64,000 bases of DNA from Craspedostauros australis (Eukaryota; Bacillariophyta; Bacillariophyceae; Mastogloiales; Achnanthaceae), in assembly GCA_026770025.1 (NCBI GenBank), contig JAMXDE010000004.1, positions 1,860,001-1,924,000 of the forward strand, given 5' to 3'. Below the pieces are notes generated by a model. The model saw only the letters and a program-made list of their open reading frames with translations. It did not search any database and was not told the DNA's origin. Positions 22,044-32,788 of this stretch are shown here, one piece after another. Every line of letters starts with the position of its first letter. Position 1 is the first letter of the stretch. Made by a program: the position numbers and the translations under genes.

Positions 22044-22206
22044 GGTCCGTAAAACTTAAAATAGGATCTAACTCAAAAATGTAATGGTTAATTATTTGTA
22101 TTAGACCTACAGGGATTACGAATATGTGCTTGGTTTGGACAACGGAGACAAAAATCCAAGAGGTCTATTTCAAAGTGTTGGTCGACTCACTCGAGGGGCT
22201 CTTAAA
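22044..22206 (-). repeat. Right terminal inverted repeat of the 6-kb transposon
   Basis: This is the inverted partner of 16159-16317. It ends CTCGAGGGGCTCTTAAA, with TTAA at 22202-22205. Confidence 0.85.
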
Positions 22207-22629
22207 TCACTTCTGGTACGGAATACTGTTTCGGATAAATCTGGATGACTGTCTCATCGAACACGTCAAAGGGATTCCTTCTGTCCATGAATTCGGTCGG
22301 CTTCTGCGTGTGTAGTACGCCGCAATGCGTGTTGTGCGTCACGAGCCTTCACTGAGTTCACGTGCGCGTTGGATTTTTGTCCACCTTGTCTCGCGTTATT
22401 ACTTGCACACAAAAACAAAAATCCAGCCAATCCAACGGAATCCTCACAAACAACGAATCGCAGATTTTGTAACTCATCTCCATCGTCTCCATCATCTGCA
22501 CAATCGCCTCCACCACCATCTGCAGCGATCAGCGATCAGCCATCTTCACAATCGCCTCCAGCAACCATACGTACACAACTACCACACACACGCACACACA
22601 CGCACACGCACATACTCCACGTTCACACG

Positions 22630-24099
22630 ATGCCAGAAACCTCGCAGCGCCGTCGCCGGCAGACCAGACGTCGCCAGCACAGAAGATCCTTCCAAGATGA
22701 CCACCAGCAACCTCCTGCCATGGTGGAGATCTCGCTGGAGCAGCCCTCCCCTTACAACGCAACGTTCTCATCGCAGGACGAGCTGCTGCGCAAGGCCATG
22801 CGCAAGCGCAGCAAGAACCAGTTCCTTCTGAAGCAGAAGGAGACGCAGGTGGCCGAGACGCTGAAGCAGCAGCAGGAGAAGCTGTCCAATGCGGCCACCG
22901 CGCAAGCCGTGAGCCGATCGATGCGTTCGCAGCGCACAACGGATGCGCCGCTGTTCGAGACCATGGGCGGCCTCACGCAGGAGGATCTGCTGCAGCAGGC
23001 CGTCAACCGCCGCGCCGCCCACTCCCAACGAGGCAGCGCGCATTCGTTGCGATCCGTCTTCAGCAACTCGCTGCGTTTGGGTCGCAGCCTCATGCCCAGC
23101 GCCAAAGCGGATGACGACGATGGTGATGCTGCGTCCGTCACCGAGTTGCATGCCTCCTCGCGATCGCAACGAGCCATGTCACGACGTGCGCGCCTCGCAT
23201 CGCGGTTGCCGCCGAGACCGTGCTCGCAAACAGTCGCATCCGATGACGCCGACGACATGGACGACCAGGCGTACGGCAGCGACGGCGACGATCAGCCCAC
23301 CTCCTTCACCGGCGAAGTCAACTTCGCACCGAAGGGACGCCCCAAGCGCATCGCCTCGCGCGTCGTGCCGCACGGTGCCACATCGTCTGGTCACAGCCGC
23401 GGCACCATCATGGATGCGCTGGAATCCTCGCTGCGGTTGGGACGCACCTTCTTTGGATCGTCATCCAATGCGAGTGGCAGAGACTCGCGCAGCATCCGAA
23501 CTGCATCGGCTGGCCGTCGAGAGGTCGCCATCGAATTCTCCCAGCGATCCTTCGTGTCGTCGGACCAATCCTTCGAATCCGAGTATGATATGGACATCAA
23601 GAGCAACGATGGTGATGATTTCATGATCGGCAGCGACGACGAGTTCGACTTTGACGAACACGATGACGACGACGATGATCACAAGCACAACAACAACAAC
23701 AGCAACAACAACAACAACAACAACCAGCGTCCCACCACTCAAAAGAAGTCGTTGGGCTTCCGATCACGATGGAACAGGAAGAACAAGGTCGCGGCCCCAC
23801 AGTCCAACAGCAACGCCCAAAGCTCAATCGCCGTCAAGCGCATCAGCACCGGCGCCATGACGAACATCACCAAGTCATTGTCCGACGGCAACAGCTGGAC
23901 GGAACGGTCGTCCGATCACACGGACGATGATGAGGTCGACGATGAGGTCCTCGTCACGGCCCTCACGCCCAAAACTTGCCTGACCGCCGAGAAATTGGAT
24001 CGCGCAATTTCGGAGCTCGAACACATGACGGAATTGGCCATCAACGAGGGACTCGATACGCAGCAGATCGTGCCACAGGAGATTCATTTTCAACTGTAA
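22630..24099 (+). CDS. Acidic, low-complexity protein of unknown function
   Basis: I do not recognise this protein. From ATG 22630 (MPETSQRRRRQ) the frame gives 489 residues; it stays open upstream to 22369, but that part is simple sequence (CACA repeats at 22578-22615) and looks like 5' UTR. Seen in order: an Arg-rich start; a conserved-looking block DELLRKAMRKRSKNQFLLKQKETQ likely forming a coiled coil to residue ~85; two similar segments SLRSVFSNSLRLGRSLMP and ALESSLRLGRTFFG that look like an internal repeat; an acidic run of Asp followed by an Asn-rich tract (~345-370); and a helical C-terminus (AEKLDRAISELEHMTELAI). It is probably largely disordered. No membrane segment or signal peptide is seen. 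It converges on the third ATPase gene, 296 bp away. Confidence 0.6.
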   Translation: MPETSQRRRRQTRRRQHRRSFQDDHQQPPAMVEISLEQPSPYNATFSSQDELLRKAMRKRSKNQFLLKQKETQVAETLKQQQEKLSNAATAQAVSRSMRSQRTTDAPLFETMGGLTQEDLLQQAVNRRAAHSQRGSAHSLRSVFSNSLRLGRSLMPSAKADDDDGDAASVTELHASSRSQRAMSRRARLASRLPPRPCSQTVASDDADDMDDQAYGSDGDDQPTSFTGEVNFAPKGRPKRIASRVVPHGATSSGHSRGTIMDALESSLRLGRTFFGSSSNASGRDSRSIRTASAGRREVAIEFSQRSFVSSDQSFESEYDMDIKSNDGDDFMIGSDDEFDFDEHDDDDDDHKHNNNNSNNNNNNNQRPTTQKKSLGFRSRWNRKNKVAAPQSNSNAQSSIAVKRISTGAMTNITKSLSDGNSWTERSSDHTDDDEVDDEVLVTALTPKTCLTAEKLDRAISELEHMTELAINEGLDTQQIVPQEIHFQL

Positions 24100-24395
24100 A
24101 CTGAGGCGCGTTGGTGCATAATATGCAACAGATAACGTATAATACGATACCATTCTAAAGCAAACTATACTTCATAACATACAATACAATACGATCCAGA
24201 AAGTAGTCACAGACTATCGATTGCAAAGGGCACCCAAGATGGCATACTTGCATACACCAATCCCTCAACCACAAAGTTCAACGCAACACGCAAGGAGAGG
24301 ATCAGCAGGAGTGAAAAACGAGCAAGGCTTCCGTATCACGGCTCATGCTGTATGATCGTCTATGACTGGCTGAGAATCCAACGTGGATTCAATCA

Positions 24396-27300
24396 TCATC
24401 CCCAGATCGATGTCTGCTGCTCCTGTAGCTGCTCGACCTTGCCATCTGCGCCCCATTCCCTGTACAGTCGGATGGCCTCGTCAAAACGGTACCTCGCACC
24501 TTTCCTATCATCTTCCAGCAGCATGTGCCGCGCCAACCGTTCGTTCGCCAACGCCTGATCCTGGATCCAGCCACCCCTCCCGGTGATCCGAATGGCGTCC
24601 TGATACATCTGGACCGCGTTGCGGAAGGCCTGCCGCCGATACGCGCCTCGCTTGCGCGCCTGGCACGCTGTCTTCTCCGCATTTACGATGGCAAGGTAAT
24701 GTACCGCGTTGGGATTGCCCTTCTTCACGGCGGTTTGCAACATGTTGAGAGCCTGCGTGTGTACAGGCTTGATGCGTCCGCGGTTGGATCGTGAAGCTTG
24801 ATTCATGACGATCGTGGCCGATAATGCGGCGCAGAAGGCGGATGGGATGCCCGTCATGTGACCGGGTGTCAAGCGTTGCCGTTCGGCGATGGCTTGAATG
24901 CGAACCTCAACGACTTGTTCATAATCGCCAAAGTAAGTGGCGACGTACATCTTGGCTTGGCTCATCATGTACCGCATTGAAGAATCATCAGCTTGTTTGA
25001 GGCGATGGGTGGCTGCCACTTCATCGAATGCGTCACCGACCAGCAGAGTGCGATGATCGGATCTGCCCATGAGATTCAACACTATCTGCCATCGGATCGA
25101 GAGTTGTTGGGCCACCTTGGCTTGGTTGAAGTCCACGCAGATCTTCGTGTACGTCGAGTAGTCGGTGTCGAGGCTGGCGAGCGATCGTGCCGTAAATCTG
25201 CACAAGTCGAGGTAGAAGACGATGGACCACAGTGCGATTTGGACGTCACCTCCGGCCATCGCAATGGGATACACATCCAGCAGCGGCTGCTTGCACGATT
25301 CGAAGGGGACGATGTTATTCAGGACCAAGCTGTACGTGAACACCACCGTCCTGGACGCTGCTGACGGATCTGAAATGGTTTTGTTGATCTGCAAACCATG
25401 GTTGCCGTATGCCTTTGCAGCTTGCATATCGCCAAGGATGGGACCAATCAGCAATGATAGATTTCCGATACAAAGTGGGGCGAAGTTTGTTCTTCCCTTC
25501 TTCATAGTCGCCTTGACCATGTCGAGTAGGATCAGCGGATACACGTCGGGGTCGCACAAAAGTGAAGTGAGAGATTGTATGCAAAGGGTCTTGAGTGCCA
25601 TTTCTACCATCGGGTCCTCCGCTGGCTCAAGTGACTCCAAATACTCGATTGTCCACTTCCTCGCAGATCGCTTAAGTTTGAGCATACCCTTTGCCAGGCA
25701 CAACGAGCGCATGCGTTTGTTCTTTGGGTATCGATATCCGAGCTTCGCAAGGACATCATAACCGAGCTGCATCATGTCCGTCGCCTTGTCATGATGGTTC
25801 ATGGTGCTCAGTCCCTCCATCAGAACGTGATATGCCCTCATCTTGTCGATCAATGGACAGTCGTCCAATTCGATCACTTCATGGCCGTACTCTTGCATCT
25901 TGTCGAACTTGTTGCTCACATACGCGCATTCAGCGGCCGATGTGAACAACTGGATGCTCATCTCGCGATGTGACTGCCAATGGCAAGGTGGCATCAAGTC
26001 GATGGCGTTCTGGAAGTAGCTGAAGGCCCCTCTGAAAGCGCCGTGTAATACAGCCTTGGTACCCGCATCGAAGTTGAGTCTGGCAATGCGGAAGCGTCTG
26101 CTTTGAGCAAGAGCACTGCTGTCGTTGTAGTTCTCGTTGTCGTTGTTGCGCTGCGCAGACTGAATCGACGGTGGATACGGTGGAATCATATCCGATCGAC
26201 TATTGAGCAGATTCGTGATCACGAACAGTGACGTTTCGAAGTCGTCAGGTATGAGTCGATCCATCAGGATGATGCCGATGCGATACTGCAGCTCCGTGAG
26301 TTGCATCTTGGACGGGATGATTGCCAAGGCGGCCTCCTGTACCTTGTCATGGATGAAGGAGCACTCTGATACGACCGATGATGCCGACGTCGTGTGTATG
26401 CTCGTACTCATGCTGGTGCCCATTTCTATGAGCTCGCTGTTTTCGTCATCGTCATAGATGCTACTGTCGTTGCTGTTCTTGCTGTTCTTGCTGTTGTTGT
26501 AGCTGTTGCTGCTGTCCATGTGAGACTCGATCAGCCCCTCTTCCTCGTACGTCTTCAGGATACTCAGCCACTCATCCTCGCTGCTTGGTGGTGGTCCACC
26601 AAACAACGACTCGTAAAATGTACGATGACCTTCATCGTTCGTCCTCCTGCCATCCTCAACGAAGCCTTCCAACGTCGTCCGCAACAGCATCCACGAGAAC
26701 GTAGATCCCAGACACGCTGCCAATGGCAACATGTACTTGGCCGTCTCGATCTGTTGCAGCTTCAGCTCCATCAACTCCACCACGTTGATGGTCGCAGGAG
26801 TCTCTTGCTTGATCTGCTCGTTGTCCCACACCCACTTCATCGATGCCATGTCGTATGTGAGGAGGTTGTCGTTGACGAGCATGCGGAGGAATTGCTGGAC
26901 GAAGAAGACGTTGCCATCTGTCTTCTTGAACACGATCTCTGCCAGTCCGTAGCTGCTGTCGTTACCGCTGCTGTGAGCATGGGCATCACCATCGCCACCA
27001 TTGCCAATGTCATCGTCGCTGTAGATCCCCAGCAGTTGCTTCAGCATGACGTGTACATCATCCAACGGCATGTTATTGACTTCCAGATCCACATATCGAA
27101 TGAATCGCTCACGTCTCTTCTTCTGAATAGACGCCAGCATCTGGCTGATGTGACTGATTCTGCTCGATACGCTCGCTGTATCCGAGCTCTGTGCTGGACC
27201 ATCAGAATCGACGAGGTTGGATCGGAAGCATACGACCACCATGAGAGATGAGATGGTGGTGTCCAACATCCACGATTCGATCATGTCCAGTGATTCCTTG

Positions 27301-28583
27301 TCGGCCCATTGGACATCGTCCGATACCCACACCAGGGGACAGCAGTGGCAGATGATCTTGATGAAGCGACGGAAGGCGAACTTGAGTGCGATCGACTGCT
27401 GTTTGAAGCCCTTGGCTGCGTGCGCACGCTGAGCAGTAGATACGACAGTGCCATCGTCATTGATATTGGCGTTCCTTCCTGTTGCTGCTGTGATGTCAGG
27501 ATGCTCCAGTGCATCGCTGCCAATCACATCCACGAGGTTGGGAATGATCTTGACGAGTGCCTGCAGCTCGTCGACGTTGAGTGCTTCTGTGATGCTGTCT
27601 CGAATGCCATCGAAGCTTCGAGTATTCTTCACCTTGTGCGTGTTGTGCGTGTTGTGCCCTTTGCTCGTCGTGGTTGGCTGTTCTACGGCGGTCTTGTGAG
27701 TACCAGCACCAGACGTCCTCGGGAGGCTGCAGATCTGTGAGCACAGATCGGCCATGGCGGTTCGGAAACCGGAATACGGCTCATCCATCTGCTTGAGATC
27801 GAACTTGCCGGTGACGAAGAAGATGTGATTGGCCTTGCATTTGGGTCGCAGCGTCGCCGCCAGTGCCGATTTGCCTGTGCCGGAGTATCCGGAGATGGAA
27901 ACGAAGGAGCGGACGGTGCTCTCCGTATCAGCATCAACATCGGAGGCGGCTGATTCGCTGCCTTTGAATGCGGCCGCGGTCTTCGTGGCGCCTCTGTCGT
28001 TGCTATCGCCATCATCGGTCTGAGATGAACCGACAGGGGTGTTAAGATTTGGATCTTCATCCGACGAAACCATTCCTGGTGCTGGTCGTTTGGCCGGTGC
28101 ACCAACATGCTTGACGCTTTTGAGGATCTGCTGGAATGCTCGGTCCAGGACCCGCTTCTCCTTGTCTCTTCCCACCAGCGAGATGCGCGAGAAGTCGAGA
28201 GATGATCGCGAGATTTCGGCTAGCTTTCTGGCTGTGCGCATGTTGTTGGTTTCGGTTGCCAACGTCAGCTGATGAAGGGACTCAGCTCCACTGGAAGCCC
28301 TGGCACCCGCACCGTTCGCGACGGTGTGAGCAGAGCCCAGCCTTATCGAGCGGCCTCCATGGTTGCTGCATCGCATTTCCTGCCGGTCCGATGATAACGA
28401 CAATGGCAACGACGATGTTGATGCCACCGTGTCGGTGTACCTTTCCGACGAGACATTCGAAGCGGTGGAGACGGTGTCTGAGAAGCTCTGCGGGGATTTG
28501 GATCCCTTGCGGTGGTCCGAAGACATCATCGTTTGTGACATGGTAGATGCCGTCATCTCAGCTACTGTACGCCTTACCTTCAA
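24396..28583 (-). CDS. STAND-type AAA ATPase, third and most diverged family member
   Basis: This 1,395-residue intronless frame carries Walker A GYSGTGKS near residue ~231 (SISGYSGTGKSALAATL), the FFVTGKFDLKQMDEPYSGF block that corresponds to the LHGKxDEYTG block of the two paralogues at 3-15 kb, and Walker B WVSDDVQWADKE near ~415-425. After that come VNNMPLDDVHVML, KTDGNVFFVQQFLRML and CSFIHDKVQEAALAIIP (the HDRIQQAA signature), then a long helical-repeat region with FNFDAGTKAVLHGAFRGAFSYF-like TPR signatures. This version is nearer the kinase-linked ATPases of bacteria and fungi than the other two. It lacks their FYDDGYT and VSVLTD end motifs, and no kinase or histidine-kinase domain follows. 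Role as a signalling NTPase switch is inferred. Confidence 0.8.
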   Translation of the reverse strand: MKVRRTVAEMTASTMSQTMMSSDHRKGSKSPQSFSDTVSTASNVSSERYTDTVASTSSLPLSLSSDRQEMRCSNHGGRSIRLGSAHTVANGAGARASSGAESLHQLTLATETNNMRTARKLAEISRSSLDFSRISLVGRDKEKRVLDRAFQQILKSVKHVGAPAKRPAPGMVSSDEDPNLNTPVGSSQTDDGDSNDRGATKTAAAFKGSESAASDVDADTESTVRSFVSISGYSGTGKSALAATLRPKCKANHIFFVTGKFDLKQMDEPYSGFRTAMADLCSQICSLPRTSGAGTHKTAVEQPTTTSKGHNTHNTHKVKNTRSFDGIRDSITEALNVDELQALVKIIPNLVDVIGSDALEHPDITAATGRNANINDDGTVVSTAQRAHAAKGFKQQSIALKFAFRRFIKIICHCCPLVWVSDDVQWADKESLDMIESWMLDTTISSLMVVVCFRSNLVDSDGPAQSSDTASVSSRISHISQMLASIQKKRRERFIRYVDLEVNNMPLDDVHVMLKQLLGIYSDDDIGNGGDGDAHAHSSGNDSSYGLAEIVFKKTDGNVFFVQQFLRMLVNDNLLTYDMASMKWVWDNEQIKQETPATINVVELMELKLQQIETAKYMLPLAACLGSTFSWMLLRTTLEGFVEDGRRTNDEGHRTFYESLFGGPPPSSEDEWLSILKTYEEEGLIESHMDSSNSYNNSKNSKNSNDSSIYDDDENSELIEMGTSMSTSIHTTSASSVVSECSFIHDKVQEAALAIIPSKMQLTELQYRIGIILMDRLIPDDFETSLFVITNLLNSRSDMIPPYPPSIQSAQRNNDNENYNDSSALAQSRRFRIARLNFDAGTKAVLHGAFRGAFSYFQNAIDLMPPCHWQSHREMSIQLFTSAAECAYVSNKFDKMQEYGHEVIELDDCPLIDKMRAYHVLMEGLSTMNHHDKATDMMQLGYDVLAKLGYRYPKNKRMRSLCLAKGMLKLKRSARKWTIEYLESLEPAEDPMVEMALKTLCIQSLTSLLCDPDVYPLILLDMVKATMKKGRTNFAPLCIGNLSLLIGPILGDMQAAKAYGNHGLQINKTISDPSAASRTVVFTYSLVLNNIVPFESCKQPLLDVYPIAMAGGDVQIALWSIVFYLDLCRFTARSLASLDTDYSTYTKICVDFNQAKVAQQLSIRWQIVLNLMGRSDHRTLLVGDAFDEVAATHRLKQADDSSMRYMMSQAKMYVATYFGDYEQVVEVRIQAIAERQRLTPGHMTGIPSAFCAALSATIVMNQASRSNRGRIKPVHTQALNMLQTAVKKGNPNAVHYLAIVNAEKTACQARKRGAYRRQAFRNAVQMYQDAIRITGRGGWIQDQALANERLARHMLLEDDRKGARYRFDEAIRLYREWGADGKVEQLQEQQTSIWG

Positions 28584-29664
28584 CGATCAGTGCACAGATG
28601 TGGAATTTTGAGATGAATGTTGGTTTTGCTCCCAGCAGTGATTGTGAGCAGGGCGCTCATTCTATTACTTATTTTTGGAGGGTGCGCGAACGGTACGAAC
28701 GTGGTGCGTGGGTAAGAGAGGATCACGATTATTTGCAGCAGCAAAAGCTTGGGTGAATCATGGGTGTGGCGTGGCAGCCAATGATGATGGTCTTCAACCC
28801 TCTTGTGTTGGTTGCCGCGGAGGCGATTCGCGACTTCCGTCCCAGCACATATGGAAGCTTGTGATTTGGTTGCAAGGCGAAAAGACATGTTGATGTTGGT
28901 GTGTTGTTTCCATGCCTTCGCCCAACATCACATCCGAGCGAGCCAGGGCCTATGTCTTTGCATCATGTGGTGGGCAAAGCGGCGGCCGTGCCGGAGGGGC
29001 TGATGAAATGATCCTTGTCCCGGAACAAGAGAGGGGAACATCACAAACACGTGATTCAGCCAGAGCGTCAGGGTCGCCCTTCGCTATTTTTCTGGTCTTG
29101 GTCTCAGTGTTTCACTTCTCGTCTATCGGTTATACACGACATACTACTGGTGAACCTCTGGCGTTGACAAGTATAGCGTTGTGACGAGCAACAAAGAATA
29201 ATTGGGCCCGTACCCATCGCCGCGACTGAGAGAAAACCGGCGGGAGATGCACAAGAACAGCGGTACCTCGCAAAGAAGGTACGACCGATTCTGCTCTATC
29301 CATTTCCAGGCGTTCCTGGCCCGCGCATTTTCGCCTGTTGGGAAAGGTTCGGCTTACCACAGATGAGGTGGCGGTGTGACAAGGATGACCTGTCGGGGAC
29401 TTACACCTGTTTCGAAACGGCATCGTTGAGGCCTCGTCTTGTGTTAGTGACAATGTCGTCTTGATCCACCATCATCCGCGAAAACACTTCGCCGAAGGTA
29501 CTGAAAATTGACCATCTGCAAAACGGTATCACATGGACACCAATCATCTCGTGATAGAACGATGCGAGAGCAGACGCATTGTTGGTTGTTTTATTTATTT
29601 CAGCTGGAGGACACTTCCAAATGACACAGCAAATACACGGACAACAGAGTTCTTGGGTTGGAGG
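28584..29664. other. Intergenic region upstream of duplicated unit 1
   Basis: This ~1.1-kb region holds the promoter of the third ATPase gene. Overlapping short ORFs on both strands have no domain, and no RNA gene or repeat was recognised. Confidence 0.45.
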
Positions 29665-30168
29665 GATAGCATATCGACAACGTGTAGAGAGACACGGATC
29701 CTGATGATGTTGGTTGTTGTGGGAACTTCCTGCCATTGCGAGAAAAATGTGATTGTCCTTTTTTAAATGCACCGCTTTCACGCTCTCTCTCTGTCTCTCT
29801 GGTTGCCGAGAGAAGTATTGTCCTCCTTTTGAAATCTGACAAGGTTGGAGGATGGAGTTTCAACGAACCACGCTGGTCGGAGAGGCAAGAGCAACGATGT
29901 CTCAGAAAAGTCGGACTTTGCGCTGCCTTCAGCATCAAGTTCGCTCGCGTTGTACTTACGACACTCGCATCAAGCAACACGATGGTGAAAGGCGGCAAAC
30001 ATGTCAACTCGCTCGAACACAAGACACGAGCTGCTCATTCTCACAATTCCACAAACCAGATTCTTCCCACCATTCGATCTGCTTCGTCCGTATCGCCATC
30101 TGCATCGGCAAGCACGGCACTGATCTTCGACGTTCGTCCAACGCCCTCGACCCATCTATCAGTTGGTG

Positions 30169-30174
30169 TATAAG
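30169..30174 (+). promoter_or_regulatory. Possible TATA box of the unit 1 ankyrin gene
   Basis: TATAAG lies 90 bp upstream of the ATG. The aligned site in unit 2 (53335-53340) reads TACAGG, so if the box is functional it exists only in unit 1. Confidence 0.35.
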
Positions 30175-30263
30175 TACACCTCGCTTCACAGCACGAATAC
30201 ATACTGCAGTGACTATTCCCAAGGACTTGTCGGGCAGACCACGCCGCCACCATCATCATCATC

Positions 30264-32009
30264 ATGTCAAGAGTGACTGAGAAAGACCTTGCGGATGCGG
30301 CCGAACAGGGAGACATGGAAACCGTCAAGTTGTGGAAACAGCAAAACCCGAGCAACTCCAAGGATCCATCCAAGGTCCCAAACGGGGACAAGCTGCTGCA
30401 CACCGCACGCAAGCACGGCCACGTCAACTTTGCGAAGTACATGATTGGATCATGCGGAGCGAATCCCAGCGCCCCCATCGATGGCCGGTACACCCGCACT
30501 GCGATGTTTGCTGCATGCGATCATCCAACTCCCACAATCTTGGAGTATTTGATCACATCAGGAAGAGTTGATTCCAGCCGTCAGGATGGCAACGGAAGAA
30601 CAGTGCTGCACCATGCAAGCCAAAAAGGATTTGTCGATGTTGTGAAGCAGTTGCTGTCATTGAGAGAAATGGACGTCAATCGTCAAGACGACCGTGGGAG
30701 AACGGCGTTCCACCTTGCCTGCGAAGAGGGACATTTCGAGATTGTGAAGTGTCTCGTGGCTTCAGGAAGAGCAGACCTCGACCTTCGAGATCGCGATTAC
30801 ACGACAGGGTTTTGGCGCACTGTCGAGAAGGGGCACCTGAACATTGCGAAGTTCTTGATCAAGTCAGTTGCAGCAGAACCCACACCTAACCTGAAAAGAA
30901 GCAAGCACGCACTTAACTCAGCATGCGAACAGGGATGGTTCGACACTGTCAAAGAGTTCATAGAGGCATCCGAGCTGAATTCGGAGTTCCAAGAGATTGT
31001 TGGGATGAATGCATTTCTGGGTGCATGGGAGCGGGGCCAAAGGGATATTACGGAGTACCTGATGAATTCGGGCGCAGTTGATGTGAACAGCAAGGGTGAC
31101 TATGGTCGGTCTCTTCTCCACATCGCATGCCGCGACAATGACGTACGTCTGGTGACGTACTTGGTGGAGTCACACAGTGCGGACGTTAGCATTGAGGACG
31201 AGTGGGGCAGCCTTCCATTCCACTATGCATGCCGAAGCAGATCCAAGGATGTCAGGGAGTACTTCATGGAGTCACACAATGTCGACATCAACGTTCAAAA
31301 CAAGAATGGCGACACTGCACTCCATCAAGCGTTCAAAGACCCTGATGGTGTCTCTTCTGGGTTGGCGAAGTACTTGATCGAATCATGTGAGATAGATCTC
31401 ACCATCGAGAACAATGATGGCAAGACAGCGTTTGAGAGTATGGATCATGAACCAGAGACAGATGGCTGGAAGTTAAGGGATGCGATGTACTGGGGCGAAG
31501 AATACCTGGACTTTGCTCGCATGTTCCACAATGAATTGATACGAAAGATTGAACAGGAACGGGAGAGGAAATCCAACCACCCATCACAAAACAACATGTC
31601 GGGCCCGGAGCCTGGTCGCGATCAGCATGGGCCTCATGCTCTTCGCGAACAGGCGGTGTCCGATCTCACCTTCTTGGCTGGATCCGGTGAAGTCCAAGAA
31701 GCAATCAAAGCAAAGAGCACAATCCTTCTATTGGCTCAACCATCCATCAAAGCAATCATCGACTCCGGTAGCGTCCATACTCGTACAAGTCCAGAAGACG
31801 GCACCCAACACACAACCATCAACCTTTCTCAACATCACCCGAAGCACGTCCGTGGAGTTCTTCAATGCATCTGTTTTGGTGACATGTCATTCATCAAGGC
31901 TGGCGAGATGGCCAATGAGAGCGATCTCCAAGGCTTGCTGTTGGCGGCAAAGCAGTTTGGATGCTCAGAGCTGAAGGTAGCCATCGAAGAAGAACTAGCG
32001 GAGAAGTGA
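30264..32009 (+). CDS. Ankyrin-repeat protein with C-terminal BTB/POZ-like domain (copy 1)
   Basis: This is a 581-residue intronless frame. Residues ~8-400 hold about ten ankyrin units, clearest at GRTVLHHASQKGFVDVVKQLL, GRTAFHLACEEGHFEIVKCLV and GRSLLHIACRDNDVRLVTYLV. A charged linker (~425-460) follows. The C-terminal ~110 residues (KAKSTILLLAQPSIKAII, VRGVLQCICFGDM, LQGLLLAAKQFGCSELKVAIEEEL) read like a BTB/POZ fold with its typical AA-x-x-F/Y-x-x-x-x-LK end. Proteins of this kind often act as scaffolds or as Cullin-3 substrate adaptors; which applies here is unknown. No membrane segment. The ATG follows a CAT-repeat leader. It lies upstream of the cyclase/PDE gene in both duplicated units, so a functional link is possible but unproven. 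Confidence 0.8.
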   Translation: MSRVTEKDLADAAEQGDMETVKLWKQQNPSNSKDPSKVPNGDKLLHTARKHGHVNFAKYMIGSCGANPSAPIDGRYTRTAMFAACDHPTPTILEYLITSGRVDSSRQDGNGRTVLHHASQKGFVDVVKQLLSLREMDVNRQDDRGRTAFHLACEEGHFEIVKCLVASGRADLDLRDRDYTTGFWRTVEKGHLNIAKFLIKSVAAEPTPNLKRSKHALNSACEQGWFDTVKEFIEASELNSEFQEIVGMNAFLGAWERGQRDITEYLMNSGAVDVNSKGDYGRSLLHIACRDNDVRLVTYLVESHSADVSIEDEWGSLPFHYACRSRSKDVREYFMESHNVDINVQNKNGDTALHQAFKDPDGVSSGLAKYLIESCEIDLTIENNDGKTAFESMDHEPETDGWKLRDAMYWGEEYLDFARMFHNELIRKIEQERERKSNHPSQNNMSGPEPGRDQHGPHALREQAVSDLTFLAGSGEVQEAIKAKSTILLLAQPSIKAIIDSGSVHTRTSPEDGTQHTTINLSQHHPKHVRGVLQCICFGDMSFIKAGEMANESDLQGLLLAAKQFGCSELKVAIEEELAEK

Positions 32010-32050
32010 GAAGGTGGTGAAATAGAGTGGAGTGCGGTATTGAGTTGTGC

Positions 32051-32056
32051 AATAAA
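32051..32056 (+). terminator. Poly(A) signal of ankyrin copy 1
   Basis: AATAAA lies 42 bp after the stop codon and is conserved at the same position in unit 2. Confidence 0.5.
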
Positions 32057-32180
32057 CAATAGTCGTATGAATGGAGTATGGTCATCTGGTGTGGTGTTGT
32101 TGTTTTGCTTTCCCCTTGCGTTGTATAGTAGTCTATATCCCAGTTGATCCTCAAGTTGTGGTTGTTCTTGTGCACATCCA

Positions 32181-32597
32181 TCATCCTTCTCCTGTTGCGC
32201 GGATGTGTGCGGATGCGAAGGTCCATTCTGGCAGAGACTCTCCGCGAAAGCTGCGAGCCCTGCACCCGTTCCGTTCCATCCAGTTCCGTCCAGTTCGACC
32301 AACTCCATTTAGGATCTGCGTGGTCCGACCAAGCTCCAGACAAAGATGGATGAGTCGATCGTGGGCAATCTTCGCTTGACACAACAAGCGGTTTGCTGTC
32401 CTGTGTTCTGCTCGGCTTGCTCCGGAAGCTGTGCGAGCTATTCGCAGTGCACCCACACCGTCACATCCCACACGGATGACGCACGAAGGGTTGCGATGAG
32501 TATCGGGAGAAGGCTGCATATAGTCGCAGTGTGCAATCCTCCCCGAAGGCAGACACACAATCCTCTTGCTCTGGATGTCGGCAACATTCAATTCCAA
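32181..32597 (-). pseudogene. Possible partial counterpart of the unit 2 hypothetical frame
   Basis: On the minus strand, 138 codons align with 55314-55931 (shared LELNVADIQSKRIV and DGVGALRIARTA). Upstream, the similarity to unit 2 ends near 32630, so any N-terminal part is missing here. No domain is recognised. It may simply be non-coding DNA conserved by recent duplication. Confidence 0.25.
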
Positions 32598-32788
32598 TCC
32601 TCGGCACGACCAGGTACGAATAGAACATATTCATTACACCCATTAATAGAGCCCAAACGTTATGGCTTATCACTTGTTAGCTGTTGTTGGCTGTAGAGGC
32701 TTGATTGGCAAGCAGTCCATATGTGAGTCTTCTGGATCACGAGTAGTCAATTGAGAATACTGATGATGGGTGAAGAAACGTGCGGATT

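Larger units (their letters stand above)
16159..22206 (+). mobile_element. TIR DNA transposon with DDE/D transposase-like gene; unassigned family; hosts a nested TIR element
   Basis: Reading 16159-16317 against the reverse complement of 22044-22206 gives long imperfect terminal inverted repeats (~160 bp, roughly three quarters identical). The outer ~40 bases are nearly perfect, beginning TTTAAGAGCCCCTCGAG. TTAA stands at both junctions (16160-16163 and 22202-22205), consistent with a TTAA target-site duplication, although TTAA is palindromic and could belong to the TIR. Inside lies a ~1,170-codon transposase-like gene (16834-20350), then a 1.5-kb second TIR element (20367-21874) just after its stop codon. 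Without the nested element it would be ~4.5 kb. TTAA targeting is typical of piggyBac, but the transposase does not look like piggyBac. The TIR structure is seen directly; the family is unknown. Confidence 0.8.

Noticed and set aside
29852-30280. ORF of 142 codons overlapping the ankyrin start, with a similar ORF in unit 2 (52866-53447)
   Set aside because: It lies in the 5' leader, overlaps the real start in another frame, and its length and sequence are disturbed by indels between the units.
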